64,000 nucleotides of DNA from an uncultured Paracoccaceae bacterium (GCA_947501355.1 CANMVA010000001.1:2379492-2443491), one strand, 5' to 3'; positions 7,838 to 15,478 are shown, counted from the stretch's first letter. Notes: generated from the sequence alone by a model not told the origin. Made by a program: numbers and translations.

Positions 7838-9144
7838 GCGACAGTCACCCAGGTGCGCATCCCACCGACTGCATGGCTGAGCATGTGACAATGCAGCAAC
7901 CAGCGTCCAGGATTGTCGAAGACGCAGATGATATCGCGGCTCTCACCTGCATTTACGAGTGTCGTGTCACGCAGGTCACCGAATGCGCCGTTGGCATCGA
8001 CCTCAAAGAAATGGTGGCCGTGTAAGTGAATGCCGTGCGGGAAGGACGTATCGTTGACCATTGTTATCCGCACTGTTTCACCGCGCTGGAAGGACCCGAA
8101 TGGCTCAGGCTGCAAATCCGAAACGTTGTTGAATGCCCAGATGTTATCGCCCCCGTGTCGGCTACCCATGGCCCCGCCCATCATCGTAAGCGTTAGATGT
8201 TGAGTTGGCTCACTTGGAACTGGCAGATCAGGCTGTGACAACGCGGGAATGGGACTCGTGACCCTATCCGCATTGGTGCCGACGACCGCAAGGTCCGCCA
8301 GTCGATACGGACCTTGGCGGGTCATCATGTCAAAGCCAACTGGACCGCTTACATCTACGATCAAGTCAGCCCGCTGTGCTGGTGCGAGAACGATCTCCTC
8401 CAGGGATCGCGGCTGCGCCAAGGCCATCCCGTCCAGGGCCACAATTGAGCCATTTACGCCGCTGATGGCGAGGGAGAAGATGCGGTTCGTGGCAGCATTT
8501 ATAAGCCGCAACCTGACGCGATCACCCGCTCTCACCTCATCTTGGGATAGGAATGCACGGGCAAAGTTGCCCATGTAGCCACCATGGGCGACGCTATGCA
8601 TGTCTGTGAACTCGTCTGACAAAGCACCGTCTTCTTGCAGTCGCCAATCTGACATAAGCACCGTGATGTCGTGATCCACGTCGGGCGGCAGGTCATCCTC
8701 GACGATTAACGGCCCCATCATGCCCCGTGCGACCTGTTCATGTGAAATGTAGTGCGAGTGATACCAGTAAGTCCCAGCGTCGGGCGGAACAAAACTGTAG
8801 GCTTTGGTATCCGAAGGGTTGATCAAATCTTGGGTCAGCATGGGAACCCCGTCCATCTGGTTTTCCAACCTGATTCCGTGCCAATGCACCGCCGTGCCTT
8901 CTTCAAGTCCGTTTTCAACCTCGATACTCACCCGTTCACCGCGCCTTACCCGCAGTTCAGGGCCTGGCATGGACCCGTTGAACCCCAGCATGGATGTCGC
9001 CCCATCACCTTGAGGAAGGATTTGCTGCGTCACAGCCTCGGCCTTTAGTCGCAACGAATCCTGTGCCGCGAATGAGGGTATTGGCAAAAGTGCCGTGGCC
9101 GACGCAGTGGCCAAGAAGTGTCGTCTGTTCATATGAAGCCTCAT
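7834..9144 (-). CDS. Multicopper oxidase, Tat-exported
   Basis: A 436-residue three-domain multicopper oxidase. The N-terminus has a twin-arginine signal (Asn-Arg-Arg-His-Phe-Leu, residues 6-11). All four copper-ligand blocks are visible: His-Trp-His-Gly (87-90), His-Ser-His (129-131), His-Gly-Ile-His-Leu-His-Gly, and His-Cys-His (418-420) with His424 and the type 1 axial Met429. CueO/CopA-type enzymes oxidise Cu(I) to the less toxic Cu(II) in the periplasm. The methionine-rich insert of CueO is short here (Met-Met-Gly-Gly-Ala-Met-Gly-Ser). It overlaps both neighbours by 4 bp, so it is translationally coupled to copD and the cytochrome. A laccase-like or nitrite-reductase-like substrate cannot be excluded. 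Confidence 0.9.
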   Translation of the reverse strand: MRLHMNRRHFLATASATALLPIPSFAAQDSLRLKAEAVTQQILPQGDGATSMLGFNGSMPGPELRVRRGERVSIEVENGLEEGTAVHWHGIRLENQMDGVPMLTQDLINPSDTKAYSFVPPDAGTYWYHSHYISHEQVARGMMGPLIVEDDLPPDVDHDITVLMSDWRLQEDGALSDEFTDMHSVAHGGYMGNFARAFLSQDEVRAGDRVRLRLINAATNRIFSLAISGVNGSIVALDGMALAQPRSLEEIVLAPAQRADLIVDVSGPVGFDMMTRQGPYRLADLAVVGTNADRVTSPIPALSQPDLPVPSEPTQHLTLTMMGGAMGSRHGGDNIWAFNNVSDLQPEPFGSFQRGETVRITMVNDTSFPHGIHLHGHHFFEVDANGAFGDLRDTTLVNAGESRDIICVFDNPGRWLLHCHMLSHAVGGMRTWVTVA

Positions 9145-9989
9145 GATGGCAAAGTCTGATTAGTCGTGAGAACGGCGGTTACAGCCAGCACGGCAAGGAC
9201 GACCAACCATTCGATTGATATGGACTTGGAGAGATGGCCTGCGGCTGTTGGATCACCTAAACGGAGCGCTTGGATGAACCGAAGCTTGTTGGCAGCGGCC
9301 AGTCCAAGAAGCAGACCGACCAGCAGCACCTTGATTATCAATGCCTGCCCGTATCCTGTTCCCACAAGCGCAGCGAGCGAACCCACCAACGCGTAGCCCA
9401 TGTAGCCACCAGCGATAATCAGTAAAGGGACTGTAACCGTAGCAACAACGCCAAAACGATGCCCTACATCCGCAGCCGAGGCATAGGTGGCTGACGAGGA
9501 GGCCAAGCGTTTCAGCGGCGTTAGAACACCGATCCAAAGGGCAACAGCCAGCAGATGCAGCGTCAATGCGATGTCGAGCGAAGTGGTATCACGCCCAGGG
9601 ACGTGACCGACGTGATCGAATGACCAAATCGCAACGATACCACCAAGCACAGATAACCAAATCCCGACGCGACCCATGAACAAACCAACGATCAAAAGGC
9701 CAAGACCCAACAAACGCAGCAGCAAAGCAGTGCCAACAGGCGTGGTCCAAAGAAGGCCCAGCATCTCAGGGTCGGTCATGCCGCTCAGATCGCCCGTCAG
9801 ATTGGCACCGCGCAGCGAAAAAGCGAGGGCCGTTGCAATCAATCCCAGAACAGCGAATGCCACGGCCAGACCGCGTGTGCGATCAAGCCGAAACATCATT
9901 GTGGCGATGACCGTGCCAGCCGCAGTCATGACGCCAAGATAGAGTGCAAACTTGGTGATGATTGCTGCCAGACCGAACGCATCAGGCAT
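9141..9989 (-). CDS. copD: CopD family copper transport protein
   Basis: A 282-residue integral membrane protein with about eight hydrophobic segments. The sequence pattern fits the CopD/PcoD family: Phe-Asp-His-Val-Gly-His in a loop, then His-Leu-Leu-Ala-Val-Ala-Leu-Trp-Ile-Gly near residues 145-154. CopD works with periplasmic CopC to move copper across the inner membrane. It begins 2 bp after the copC stop and overlaps the multicopper oxidase start by 4 bp. It belongs to the operon reading from 12111 down to about 7400. Confidence 0.88.
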   Translation of the reverse strand: MPDAFGLAAIITKFALYLGVMTAAGTVIATMMFRLDRTRGLAVAFAVLGLIATALAFSLRGANLTGDLSGMTDPEMLGLLWTTPVGTALLLRLLGLGLLIVGLFMGRVGIWLSVLGGIVAIWSFDHVGHVPGRDTTSLDIALTLHLLAVALWIGVLTPLKRLASSSATYASAADVGHRFGVVATVTVPLLIIAGGYMGYALVGSLAALVGTGYGQALIIKVLLVGLLLGLAAANKLRFIQALRLGDPTAAGHLSKSISIEWLVVLAVLAVTAVLTTNQTLPS

Positions 9990-9991
9990 TG

Positions 9992-10336
9992 TTATTCGAC
10001 TGTGAAGCTAAAGGTGCCGTTCAAGGCGTGACCGTCATCACCAAGACCACGCCACTCCACGACATAGGTTCCCGCACCCATGTCATGCATTGGCAACGCA
10101 AACTCTTGCATGAAGGCCGTTTGTTCGCCAAGGTCCATGTCCATTCTGTGCGTGTCCGCGTGGGTGATCGACACGCGCGTCAAACGAATGCTGCCCTTGA
10201 AATCAATTAGCACTTCCGTCGGCATTTGTGTGACCACCGCTTCGTTCGCAGGGGTCGTGCTGTCCAAAGGTGAATGCGCCAGTGCGCTTGTGGCCCAGAA
10301 CGCGGCCAATCCAGCGAGGAGTATGTTTTTCATCAT
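9992..10336 (-). CDS. copC: CopC family periplasmic copper-binding protein
   Basis: I chose the Met-Met-Lys start at 10336 (114 residues); the longer frame overlaps the preceding cytochrome. The signal peptide ends at Ala-Leu-Ala, so the mature protein begins with His, the usual first ligand of the CopC Cu(II) site. The C-terminal Asp-Asp-Gly-His-Ala-Leu-Asn-Gly-Thr-Phe-Ser-Phe is the CopC family signature with the second His. It is a small beta-sandwich that hands copper to CopD, whose gene follows after 2 bp. Confidence 0.9.
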   Translation of the reverse strand: MMKNILLAGLAAFWATSALAHSPLDSTTPANEAVVTQMPTEVLIDFKGSIRLTRVSITHADTHRMDMDLGEQTAFMQEFALPMHDMGAGTYVVEWRGLGDDGHALNGTFSFTVE

Positions 10337-10368
10337 GTGTTCAAATCTCTTTTCTGTAAGACTATGGG

Positions 10369-10806
10369 TCAATTGATCCCATTGGCTTGTTGCAATTCGC
10401 GGATGTAGGCGACGATCATCGCGACATCTCCTCGTGTCAGGCCCTCGACGGCGGGCATATTGCCAAACGGCCAGTGATGACCCCGAACCCCCATTGCAAC
10501 GGCCCGCTGAAAGGCTTCGTCGCCATGGTGACTAGGTTCATAGATGACATGCACCAAGGGTGGAGCAACGCCATCTTGACCCACGCTATTAACCCCGTGG
10601 CAAGCTGCACACTTGGCCTCATAAGCGGTTTGTCCGATCTGGGCGTTGGCCGAGAGTTCTGCTGGCATAACGATCTCAACCAGCGCACCACCTTGCCCGC
10701 CAGCCGATGCAAGGTCATTGGTCGGGTCGCTTTGTCCCGATACCAAAAAATAGACCACGACCGCAGCGAACCCCGCCAACCCAACCAAAATTATGCGATT
10801 CATCAC
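10369..10806 (-). CDS. Membrane-anchored c-type cytochrome
   Basis: A 145-residue protein. Residues 4-23 form an uncleaved hydrophobic anchor or signal. One haem site CAACH is at 66-70, and Phe-Gly-Asn-Met-Pro later gives the axial methionine. It resembles small class I cytochromes found beside copper oxidase genes. It may pass electrons from periplasmic oxidation reactions to membrane oxidases. It starts with two adjacent Met codons, either of which may be used. It sits between the glutaredoxin-MauE fusion and copC. Confidence 0.88.
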   Translation of the reverse strand: MMNRIILVGLAGFAAVVVYFLVSGQSDPTNDLASAGGQGGALVEIVMPAELSANAQIGQTAYEAKCAACHGVNSVGQDGVAPPLVHVIYEPSHHGDEAFQRAVAMGVRGHHWPFGNMPAVEGLTRGDVAMIVAYIRELQQANGIN

Positions 10807-10873
10807 TGCCTCTTCACTTCATTTTTTGTCGGTGTAATCCTTCCAGCAGATGGAGGGTCAACAAGGTTTTGGA

Positions 10874-11623
10874 TCACAGCTTCGAGAGCATCCAGATTGC
10901 CATCCCGATCATCATTAGATTCTCGGTCAGTGACACGAACCCCAACGGCACGTTGCTGTCACCGCCGACACAGGCACATTTAAGTTCACGTTTGTCGATG
11001 TAGACCGCCTTGAACACACTCACCGCCCCGATCCCCGCAACGAAGAGCGCCGCAGGTGCCGACACCCATGTCAGAACGCCAGCCATCATCAGCAGGCCCG
11101 CCCCCGTTTCAACGAAGGGGTAGACGTAGCCATAACGCACCCACCGCTGCGCCAGCAGGTCATAGTTCAGGAACATCGTTGAAAACTTCTCGACATCCTG
11201 AAGCTTTTGCAGACCCAGCAGGACCATGGAAATCGCGATGAACCACTCGACCGTGCGCCCTGTGATCACGGTGCCATAGACCAGCCAGGTCAGTGCTGCC
11301 GCCATCAGCGCACCTACCGAAAACAGTGCGATCACGGGTTGGTATGTCGTGCCATCCGCATCTGGATCAGCCTTGCCGAAATAAACCTCCAGATCGTCGT
11401 AGCCGCCGATTCGTTCATCGCCCACGAAGGTCTGCGGAGTTGTCTGCACACTATGCTTCTCTTTGAATGCGTCCGTCTGCTCCCGCGTGGTTAAATGGTT
11501 GTCATCCACGGTGTATCCCTGCCGTTCCAGCAGGTCCTTAGACTTCAATCCGTATGGGCACGTGTGATCATCCATCACCATTCGGTAAAGGGTTGCGATT
11601 CTTGAATTTGTATCTTTGGACAT
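10874..11623 (-). CDS. Glutaredoxin-MauE/DoxX-like fusion membrane protein
   Basis: A 249-residue fusion. Residues 8-85 are a glutaredoxin-like domain whose active site reads Thr-Cys-Pro-Tyr-Gly (Cys22), so it is monothiol. The cis-Pro block Thr-Thr-Pro-Gln-Thr-Phe and Gly-Gly-Tyr-Asp-Asp follow. Residues 95-249 have four membrane helices of the MauE/DoxX type, with a Cys-x-Cys pair near the end (Leu-Lys-Cys-Ala-Cys-Val). MauE-type proteins support disulphide or thiol chemistry in the periplasm. Here it may protect thiols or help haem or copper maturation. It is part of the copper operon. Confidence 0.82.
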   Translation of the reverse strand: MSKDTNSRIATLYRMVMDDHTCPYGLKSKDLLERQGYTVDDNHLTTREQTDAFKEKHSVQTTPQTFVGDERIGGYDDLEVYFGKADPDADGTTYQPVIALFSVGALMAAALTWLVYGTVITGRTVEWFIAISMVLLGLQKLQDVEKFSTMFLNYDLLAQRWVRYGYVYPFVETGAGLLMMAGVLTWVSAPAALFVAGIGAVSVFKAVYIDKRELKCACVGGDSNVPLGFVSLTENLMMIGMAIWMLSKL

Positions 11624-11646
11624 AGCAGTCTCCGTTGTCGGTATTA

Positions 11647-12111
11647 CTATTGTTCGAGGTCAGCGATCAGGGCTGTCATCTCGTCGATCTCACGGCGCTG
11701 TGCTTCGATGATCGAAGTCGCCAATTCCTGCACACGAGGGTCGGAAATTTCCGCCCGCTCACTGGTGAGGATTGCAATGGAATGGTGCGGGATCATCGCC
11801 TTCATCCAGCTTACGTCCTGCACGGTTCCCTGTGATCGAACGAGCCAGAGGGCCACAGCAAACACCACCAGCGACCCCGCATAGATCAACACGTTGATGG
11901 TGGTGTTGCGATACATTCGCAACATGAAGGTCAGCATGACGATGGCCATGACAGCGCCCATTACGAACGTCATGTAAAAGCGTGTCTCACTGAAGAATAC
12001 GTGTCCTAGAGCGTAGGTGTTCAGATACATCAGACCAAACATGATTGCTGTCGAGGTGCCAACCATCGCGAAGAAGCGTCCGTAGGATGAGGCGTGTGAA
12101 TCAGTCTGCAT
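11647..12111 (-). CDS. DUF305 (CopM-like) membrane-anchored protein
   Basis: A 154-residue protein and the first gene of the copper operon. Three hydrophobic segments (about 15-35, 46-65 and 72-92) precede a helical DUF305 domain with the hallmark Met-Ile-Pro-His-His (106-110). DUF305 proteins such as cyanobacterial CopM bind copper in the periplasm. The promoter region between it and cueR holds a CueR-type dyad at 12147-12166. Confidence 0.85.
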   Translation of the reverse strand: MQTDSHASSYGRFFAMVGTSTAIMFGLMYLNTYALGHVFFSETRFYMTFVMGAVMAIVMLTFMLRMYRNTTINVLIYAGSLVVFAVALWLVRSQGTVQDVSWMKAMIPHHSIAILTSERAEISDPRVQELATSIIEAQRREIDEMTALIADLEQ

Positions 12112-12146
12112 ATTGGGTCTCCATCTTACTGTTCATGAGGAGAACA

Positions 12147-12166
12147 ACCTTCCAGCGCAGGAGGGT
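12147..12166 (-). promoter_or_regulatory. CueR-type operator of the copper operon
   Basis: ACCTTCC (12147-12153) and GGAGGGT (12160-12166) form an imperfect dyad, close to the CueR/HmrR operator pattern ACCTTCC-N-GGAAGGT. It lies 36 bp upstream of the DUF305 gene, which heads the copper operon. The spacer is 6 bp rather than the usual 7. Confidence 0.55.
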
Positions 12167-12223
12167 TCCGAAACAAAATCGGACTATTGCTACTCAAATT
12201 CTCATCTCTTGCATCCGATCTAA

Positions 12224-12244
12224 TCTTTCCAGTAACTAGAAGGT
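12224..12244 (+). promoter_or_regulatory. CueR-type operator before cueR
   Basis: TCTTTCC (12224-12230), a 7-bp spacer, then AGAAGGT (12238-12244) give a 7-7-7 dyad of MerR-family form just upstream of the cueR start. It suggests that cueR controls itself separately from the divergent copper operon. Confidence 0.5.
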
Positions 12245-12258
12245 CAAGGAGTTTGCAC

Positions 12259-12642
12259 ATGAATATTTCAGCCGCTTCAAAAGCAGCAGGCTTGCCTGTT
12301 AAAACTGTCCGTTACTATGCCGACATCGGGCTGGTCGAAGCGCCCTCCCGCACGGAGGCAGGCTACCGATGTTACGATGACGCCACCGTTCGCAAGTTGA
12401 CCTTTGTCCGCCGTTCACGGGCTTTCGGCTTCACAATCGAGGAATGCCGTGAGTTGCTGGGCCTCTACCAGGATCAGGACCGAAACAGTGCAGAGGTGAA
12501 GAAGATCGCGTCGGTAAGGCTGGAGCAGATCGAAGAGAAACAGCGTGAGCTTCAATCACTGCATGACGAACTGGCCCACCTGGTGAAATCATGCCGAGGC
12601 GACCACCGCCCCGATTGCCCGATTATCAACTACTTGGGGTAA
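12259..12642 (+). CDS. cueR: CueR/HmrR copper-responsive MerR regulator
   Basis: I chose ATG 12259 (127 residues), preceded by AAGGAG. The N-terminal winged helix (residues 1-70) has the MerR pattern Lys-Thr-Val-Arg-Tyr-Tyr. A long dimer helix follows, and then the metal loop with Cys112 and Cys120, spaced and numbered as in E. coli CueR. The tail Cys-Pro-Ile-Ile-Asn-Tyr-Leu also matches. Members bind Cu(I) and activate promoters with long spacers. The divergent copper operon is the obvious target. Confidence 0.93.
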   Translation: MNISAASKAAGLPVKTVRYYADIGLVEAPSRTEAGYRCYDDATVRKLTFVRRSRAFGFTIEECRELLGLYQDQDRNSAEVKKIASVRLEQIEEKQRELQSLHDELAHLVKSCRGDHRPDCPIINYLG

Positions 12643-12672
12643 GACGTGATGTGTGCCTCAAGGAAAGCAATT

Positions 12673-12801
12673 ATGGCAAAGCATCATAGCCGACCTAGTG
12701 GAACGAAACTGAGTAGTGAAGTCGACCAGCCACCAACAACTGAATCAACTCATAATTTGTTAGTTATGCAGTCATATGCTGGCCGCGTGAGAACAAAATA
12801 A
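12673..12801 (+). CDS. Possible small ORF, 42 residues
   Basis: A short open frame starting Met-Ala-Lys-His-His-Ser-Arg-Pro. AAGGAAAG lies about 5 nt before the ATG. The product is polar and basic with no recognisable domain. It lies between cueR and the methyltransferase. Regulatory proteins of restriction-modification systems often sit here, but this one is too short for a typical controller protein and no helix-turn-helix is evident. It may not be translated. Confidence 0.25.
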   Translation: MAKHHSRPSGTKLSSEVDQPPTTESTHNLLVMQSYAGRVRTK

Positions 12802-12888
12802 GAACAAATTGCTTTGACCATCTCTAGCATACAAGATATTGCGCAACGGGATTGTTATGCCTACCCTATGTTCTAAGAGGAGAGAATA

Positions 12889-14046
12889 TTGCCCGCATTC
12901 TATGAATTCTTTGCTGGTGGTGGCATGGTCCGTGCTGGGCTGGGCACCGATTGGTCGTGCCTATTTGCCAACGACTTCGACCAGAAAAAAGGTGATTCAT
13001 ACAAGGCCAACTGGGGTGGAAAAGAACTTCTGGTTGACGACATTCGCAACATCGGGATCGACGACCTCCCTGGTCACGCTGACCTGATCTGGGGCTCCTT
13101 TCCGTGCCAAGACCTGTCTCTGGCTGGCGGCGGCGCTGGTCTGCGGGGGGATCGAAGTGGGACGTTCTACCCATTCATGAACATTATTCAGGAACTCAAA
13201 GACTGCGGTCGGGCACCGAAAATAATCGCCTTGGAGAATGTTGTAGGCACATTGACCTCCCACAAGGGGGCTGACTTTTCTGCTATATGCCACGAACTAC
13301 GGAAGCTCGACTATCGGTTTGGGGCCGTCGTAATCGACGCAGCGGCTTTCGTCCCCCAGTCTCGCCCTAGATTGTTTGTCGTTGCAGTCCACAACAGCGT
13401 AACCGTTCCAACACCACTGATGTCCACAGACGGTCCATGCCCGTGGCATACAAAGGCACTGAGAAGAGCGTATGAGGCGCTCGATCCAGAGCTTCACCGC
13501 CCCTGGATTTGGTGGAAAATGCCCACACTCCCTGGTCGTCAGATTGATCTGAGTGACGTGATTGAGGACAAACCAAACAGTGTGAAATGGCATACTGCGG
13601 CTGAAACGACCGCACTTCTGTCTATGATGTCAGAAGTGAACCTGGCCAAGGTGGAAACGGCGAAACACTCTAAGACCAGGATGGTTGGCACCATCTACAA
13701 GCGCACAAGGTGGGAACACGGCATCAAAGTGCAACGAGCCGAAATCAGGTTCGACGACATCGCAGGGTGCCTTAGAACGCCTGCTGGTGGGTCATCTCGT
13801 CAATTAATCATGGTGGTCGAGGGGGCAAAGATCAGAAGCCGCCTCATTTCATCGCGGGAAACTGCCCGCCTGATGGGTCTACCCGATACATACAAACTGC
13901 CAGATCGATACAACCAAGCTTATCACCTAACTGGTGATGGCGTGGCGGTGCCAGTCGTGCGGTTTATTGCCAGCAAGATTTTCGAGCCCTGCTTGAACCC
14001 GACCCACGAGAGGACTTCGAACGATGAAAGCTACACCGTGCGATAA
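12889..14046 (+). CDS. DNA (cytosine-5) methyltransferase
   Basis: A 385-residue C5-cytosine methyltransferase starting at TTG, with AGAGGAGAG a few nt before. Motif I is Phe-Ala-Gly-Gly-Gly-Met; the catalytic Pro-Cys-Gln has Cys73. Glu-Asn-Val is at 116-118, Pro-Gln-Ser-Arg-Pro-Arg at 156-161, and motifs IX and X (Arg-Leu-Met-Gly-Leu-Pro; Gly-Val-Ala-Val-Pro-Val) near the C-terminus. The target-recognition region is about 195-290, and the target sequence cannot be read from the protein. The next gene overlaps it by 23 bp and has a nuclease-like motif, so the two probably form a restriction-modification system. Confidence 0.95.
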   Translation: MPAFYEFFAGGGMVRAGLGTDWSCLFANDFDQKKGDSYKANWGGKELLVDDIRNIGIDDLPGHADLIWGSFPCQDLSLAGGGAGLRGDRSGTFYPFMNIIQELKDCGRAPKIIALENVVGTLTSHKGADFSAICHELRKLDYRFGAVVIDAAAFVPQSRPRLFVVAVHNSVTVPTPLMSTDGPCPWHTKALRRAYEALDPELHRPWIWWKMPTLPGRQIDLSDVIEDKPNSVKWHTAAETTALLSMMSEVNLAKVETAKHSKTRMVGTIYKRTRWEHGIKVQRAEIRFDDIAGCLRTPAGGSSRQLIMVVEGAKIRSRLISSRETARLMGLPDTYKLPDRYNQAYHLTGDGVAVPVVRFIASKIFEPCLNPTHERTSNDESYTVR

Positions 14047-14881
14047 GAACACGGCGCTAAAGAAGCAGGTGTCTGAACTAGCCGAGGTGCTCAAAACCCA
14101 GGCACACAAACTTGGGGATCATGGCCTGACAGAACAAGAGTTCTACAATTCAGGGCTGTTTCGCGGGGCTGTTGAACAGATACGTGGTGAGTTCGTTGCG
14201 TCGATGACGCCGAAGCGGGAGTTCGTGTCACACATCCTGAACCACATGATGGATGAAGGGTTCATCCGCGACTGGCTGTCGGCAGGAAGCAAGAACAGAC
14301 ACGATTATTCTGTGACTTTGAACAACGGCAAGACTGCGGTCATCGAGCTTAAAGGATGCTTGGACGGTAACAACACCAACATCTTTTCACGGCCACCTCA
14401 TGCTGACGAGTTCATCGTTTGGTCGGTCTGCACAAACCCGTCAGCCGATCCTGGCAAGAACCTCTGGTCAGGTATTCACACACGTCTCAGTGCGGAGATC
14501 ATCGACCGCAACCAAAGAGTGGACGGTGTGGTTCTCTGGGACTGGGTTTGCTCAACGCTCGGACGACCATGCCCAAAGATTACCAGTGAACCAGGTCGCC
14601 TGAAGGAGATCGGTCCATACAAGCTACCTCCGCCATGCATCTATATGTTCCCTGCAACGATCCCTTCCCCCAGGAACAACCCTGAACCACTGCCGCAGCG
14701 GTTAGAGGATGTTGGTATTATCGAAGCGATGCACAGGTGCTTCGGTGGCCGAGACGAAGAAGTTCATAGCGTATTCTTCACCGCCCGTTATGAAGGGTCA
14801 GACGTGCAGCGGAAGACCAGGATAGAACGCAACGGTGAGATGCAACGGGAGTCGAACTTCACGTCCATCAAGCGAGACTGA
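14024..14881 (+). CDS. Probable type II restriction endonuclease
   Basis: A 285-residue protein overlapping the methyltransferase by 23 bp. No named family is recognised. The segment around residues 93-111 reads His-Asp-Tyr-Ser-Val-Thr-Leu, then Ala-Val-Ile-Glu-Leu-Lys-Gly. This gives Asp94, Glu108 and Lys110 in the spacing of a PD-(D/E)xK nuclease core between two beta-strands. Residues 1-80 are helical and may contact DNA. The later half has several Cys and Pro-rich turns but no clear zinc finger. Context and motif point to the cognate restriction enzyme. A Vsr-type nickase is less likely given the length. Confidence 0.65.
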   Translation: MKATPCDKNTALKKQVSELAEVLKTQAHKLGDHGLTEQEFYNSGLFRGAVEQIRGEFVASMTPKREFVSHILNHMMDEGFIRDWLSAGSKNRHDYSVTLNNGKTAVIELKGCLDGNNTNIFSRPPHADEFIVWSVCTNPSADPGKNLWSGIHTRLSAEIIDRNQRVDGVVLWDWVCSTLGRPCPKITSEPGRLKEIGPYKLPPPCIYMFPATIPSPRNNPEPLPQRLEDVGIIEAMHRCFGGRDEEVHSVFFTARYEGSDVQRKTRIERNGEMQRESNFTSIKRD

Positions 14882-15013
14882 ACTTTCCCTTGGAAGCCAT
14901 TATTCGATACAATTACTCCAGATATCGATACATCCTGGCCGCAACTCCAAACGAACCCCCACAATAAGCCCAGCAAAACAGGGGTAAAGAGCCTCGGTAA
15001 TTTGCGTGATGAA

Positions 15014-15036
15014 TTCGATTCCAGGGTCGCCCACCA
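15014..15036 (+). other. tRNA 3'-end remnant, likely att site
   Basis: The 23 bases read as a T-loop TTCGATT, a T-stem strand CCAGG, an acceptor strand GTCGCCC, a discriminator A and CCA. The bases before it (ATGAA) do not pair with CCAGG, so the rest of the tRNA is missing here. This is what remains at the far end of an element that integrated into a tRNA 3' end and rebuilt the full gene at its other end. An imperfect hairpin (15037-15063) after it could be the old tRNA terminator. Confidence 0.5.
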
Positions 15037-15190
15037 TCTGCTTTTCGCGCAGCAAAACGCAGAACCCGAAAGGTGAATTGCGGAGCAGATCACCGAAAGG
15101 GACCGCCCTCCTCCAAAGTCCGCACCAACCACAAGCCGAGCAGCCGCTCGCCAGAAGACTGGGACAAAACGCGCACCCATTGCGGCTACC

Positions 15191-15232
15191 TGACCAAATT
15201 TGTCAGATTGACATACCTGAGCAGTTCACTCA
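15191..15232 (+). promoter_or_regulatory. Two tandem TGA-N9-TCA iron-responsive boxes
   Basis: TGACCAAATTTGTCA (15191-15205) and TGAGCAGTTCACTCA (15218-15232) both match TGA-N9-TCA, the published consensus of the RirA iron-responsive operator in alphaproteobacteria. Each is extended by C/G at its ends. A TTGACA hexamer (15208-15213) lies between them and could be a -35 element. The genes downstream are iron-related, so iron repression by RirA, or by the Rhodobacterales IscR-type regulator, is likely. Confidence 0.55.
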
Positions 15233-15301
15233 GACTTAACGCCGTCAAGCCACCCGAGACCGGCGCGGGAAGCCCGACACATCTGTATGTGAGGACTTCC
15301 A

Positions 15302-15478
15302 ATGCAACCGCTCCAACCTTCTGAGCCTCATCAAAATAAAAGTCCTGAGCCCCGGCGCACATCGCGTGTCCGGCAGGCTGAAGACCTTGAAGCTGTGCTG
15401 GCCGCATCAGAGGCCGAAGACATTTGCGCGAACTGGATCGCGGATCGTCTTTCAGAGCGCGACTGGGGCCAGGCATGA
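15302..15478 (+). CDS. Possible small leader ORF of the iron operon
   Basis: A 58-residue open frame with GAGGA 7 nt before its ATG. It lies between the iron boxes and the first imelysin gene. The first 22 residues are polar and Pro/Arg-rich. The rest is an amphipathic acidic helix ending Asp-Trp-Gly-Gln-Ala. A second frame of 45 residues begins at 15475 with an ATGA overlap and contains Cys-Asp-Leu-Cys, which is weaker still. No family is recognised, and either could be non-coding leader. Confidence 0.3.
   Translation: MQPLQPSEPHQNKSPEPRRTSRVRQAEDLEAVLAASEAEDICANWIADRLSERDWGQA

Larger units (their letters stand above)
1..15036. mobile_element. Probable genomic island (right part)
   Basis: This stretch carries unrecognised genes, a serine recombinase, a copper-resistance module and a restriction-modification-like pair. 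Its base composition is less GC-rich than the rest of the window. It ends at a sequence that looks like the 3' end of a tRNA (15014-15036), after which typical chromosomal genes begin. Integration at a tRNA 3' end is the usual pattern for integrative elements. The left boundary and the tRNA-type integrase are not seen and would lie before base 1. The island call is inference. Confidence 0.5.
14882..15301. other. Gap spanning the island boundary
   Basis: I see no convincing gene in these 420 bp. The first part still has island-like composition. At 15014-15036 lies a tRNA-like 3' end. Downstream are an imperfect inverted repeat (15037-15063) and two iron-box-like palindromes (15191-15232) belonging to the next operon. 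Confidence 0.5.

Noticed and set aside
14788-15180. Minus-strand frame of 130 codons across the island boundary
   Set aside because: It covers the tRNA-like sequence and the end of the nuclease gene, and its product is Cys/Trp/Ser-rich noise. It is a shadow frame.
15186-15476. Minus-strand frame opposite the iron-operon leader
   Set aside because: No ribosome site, and it runs through the iron boxes.
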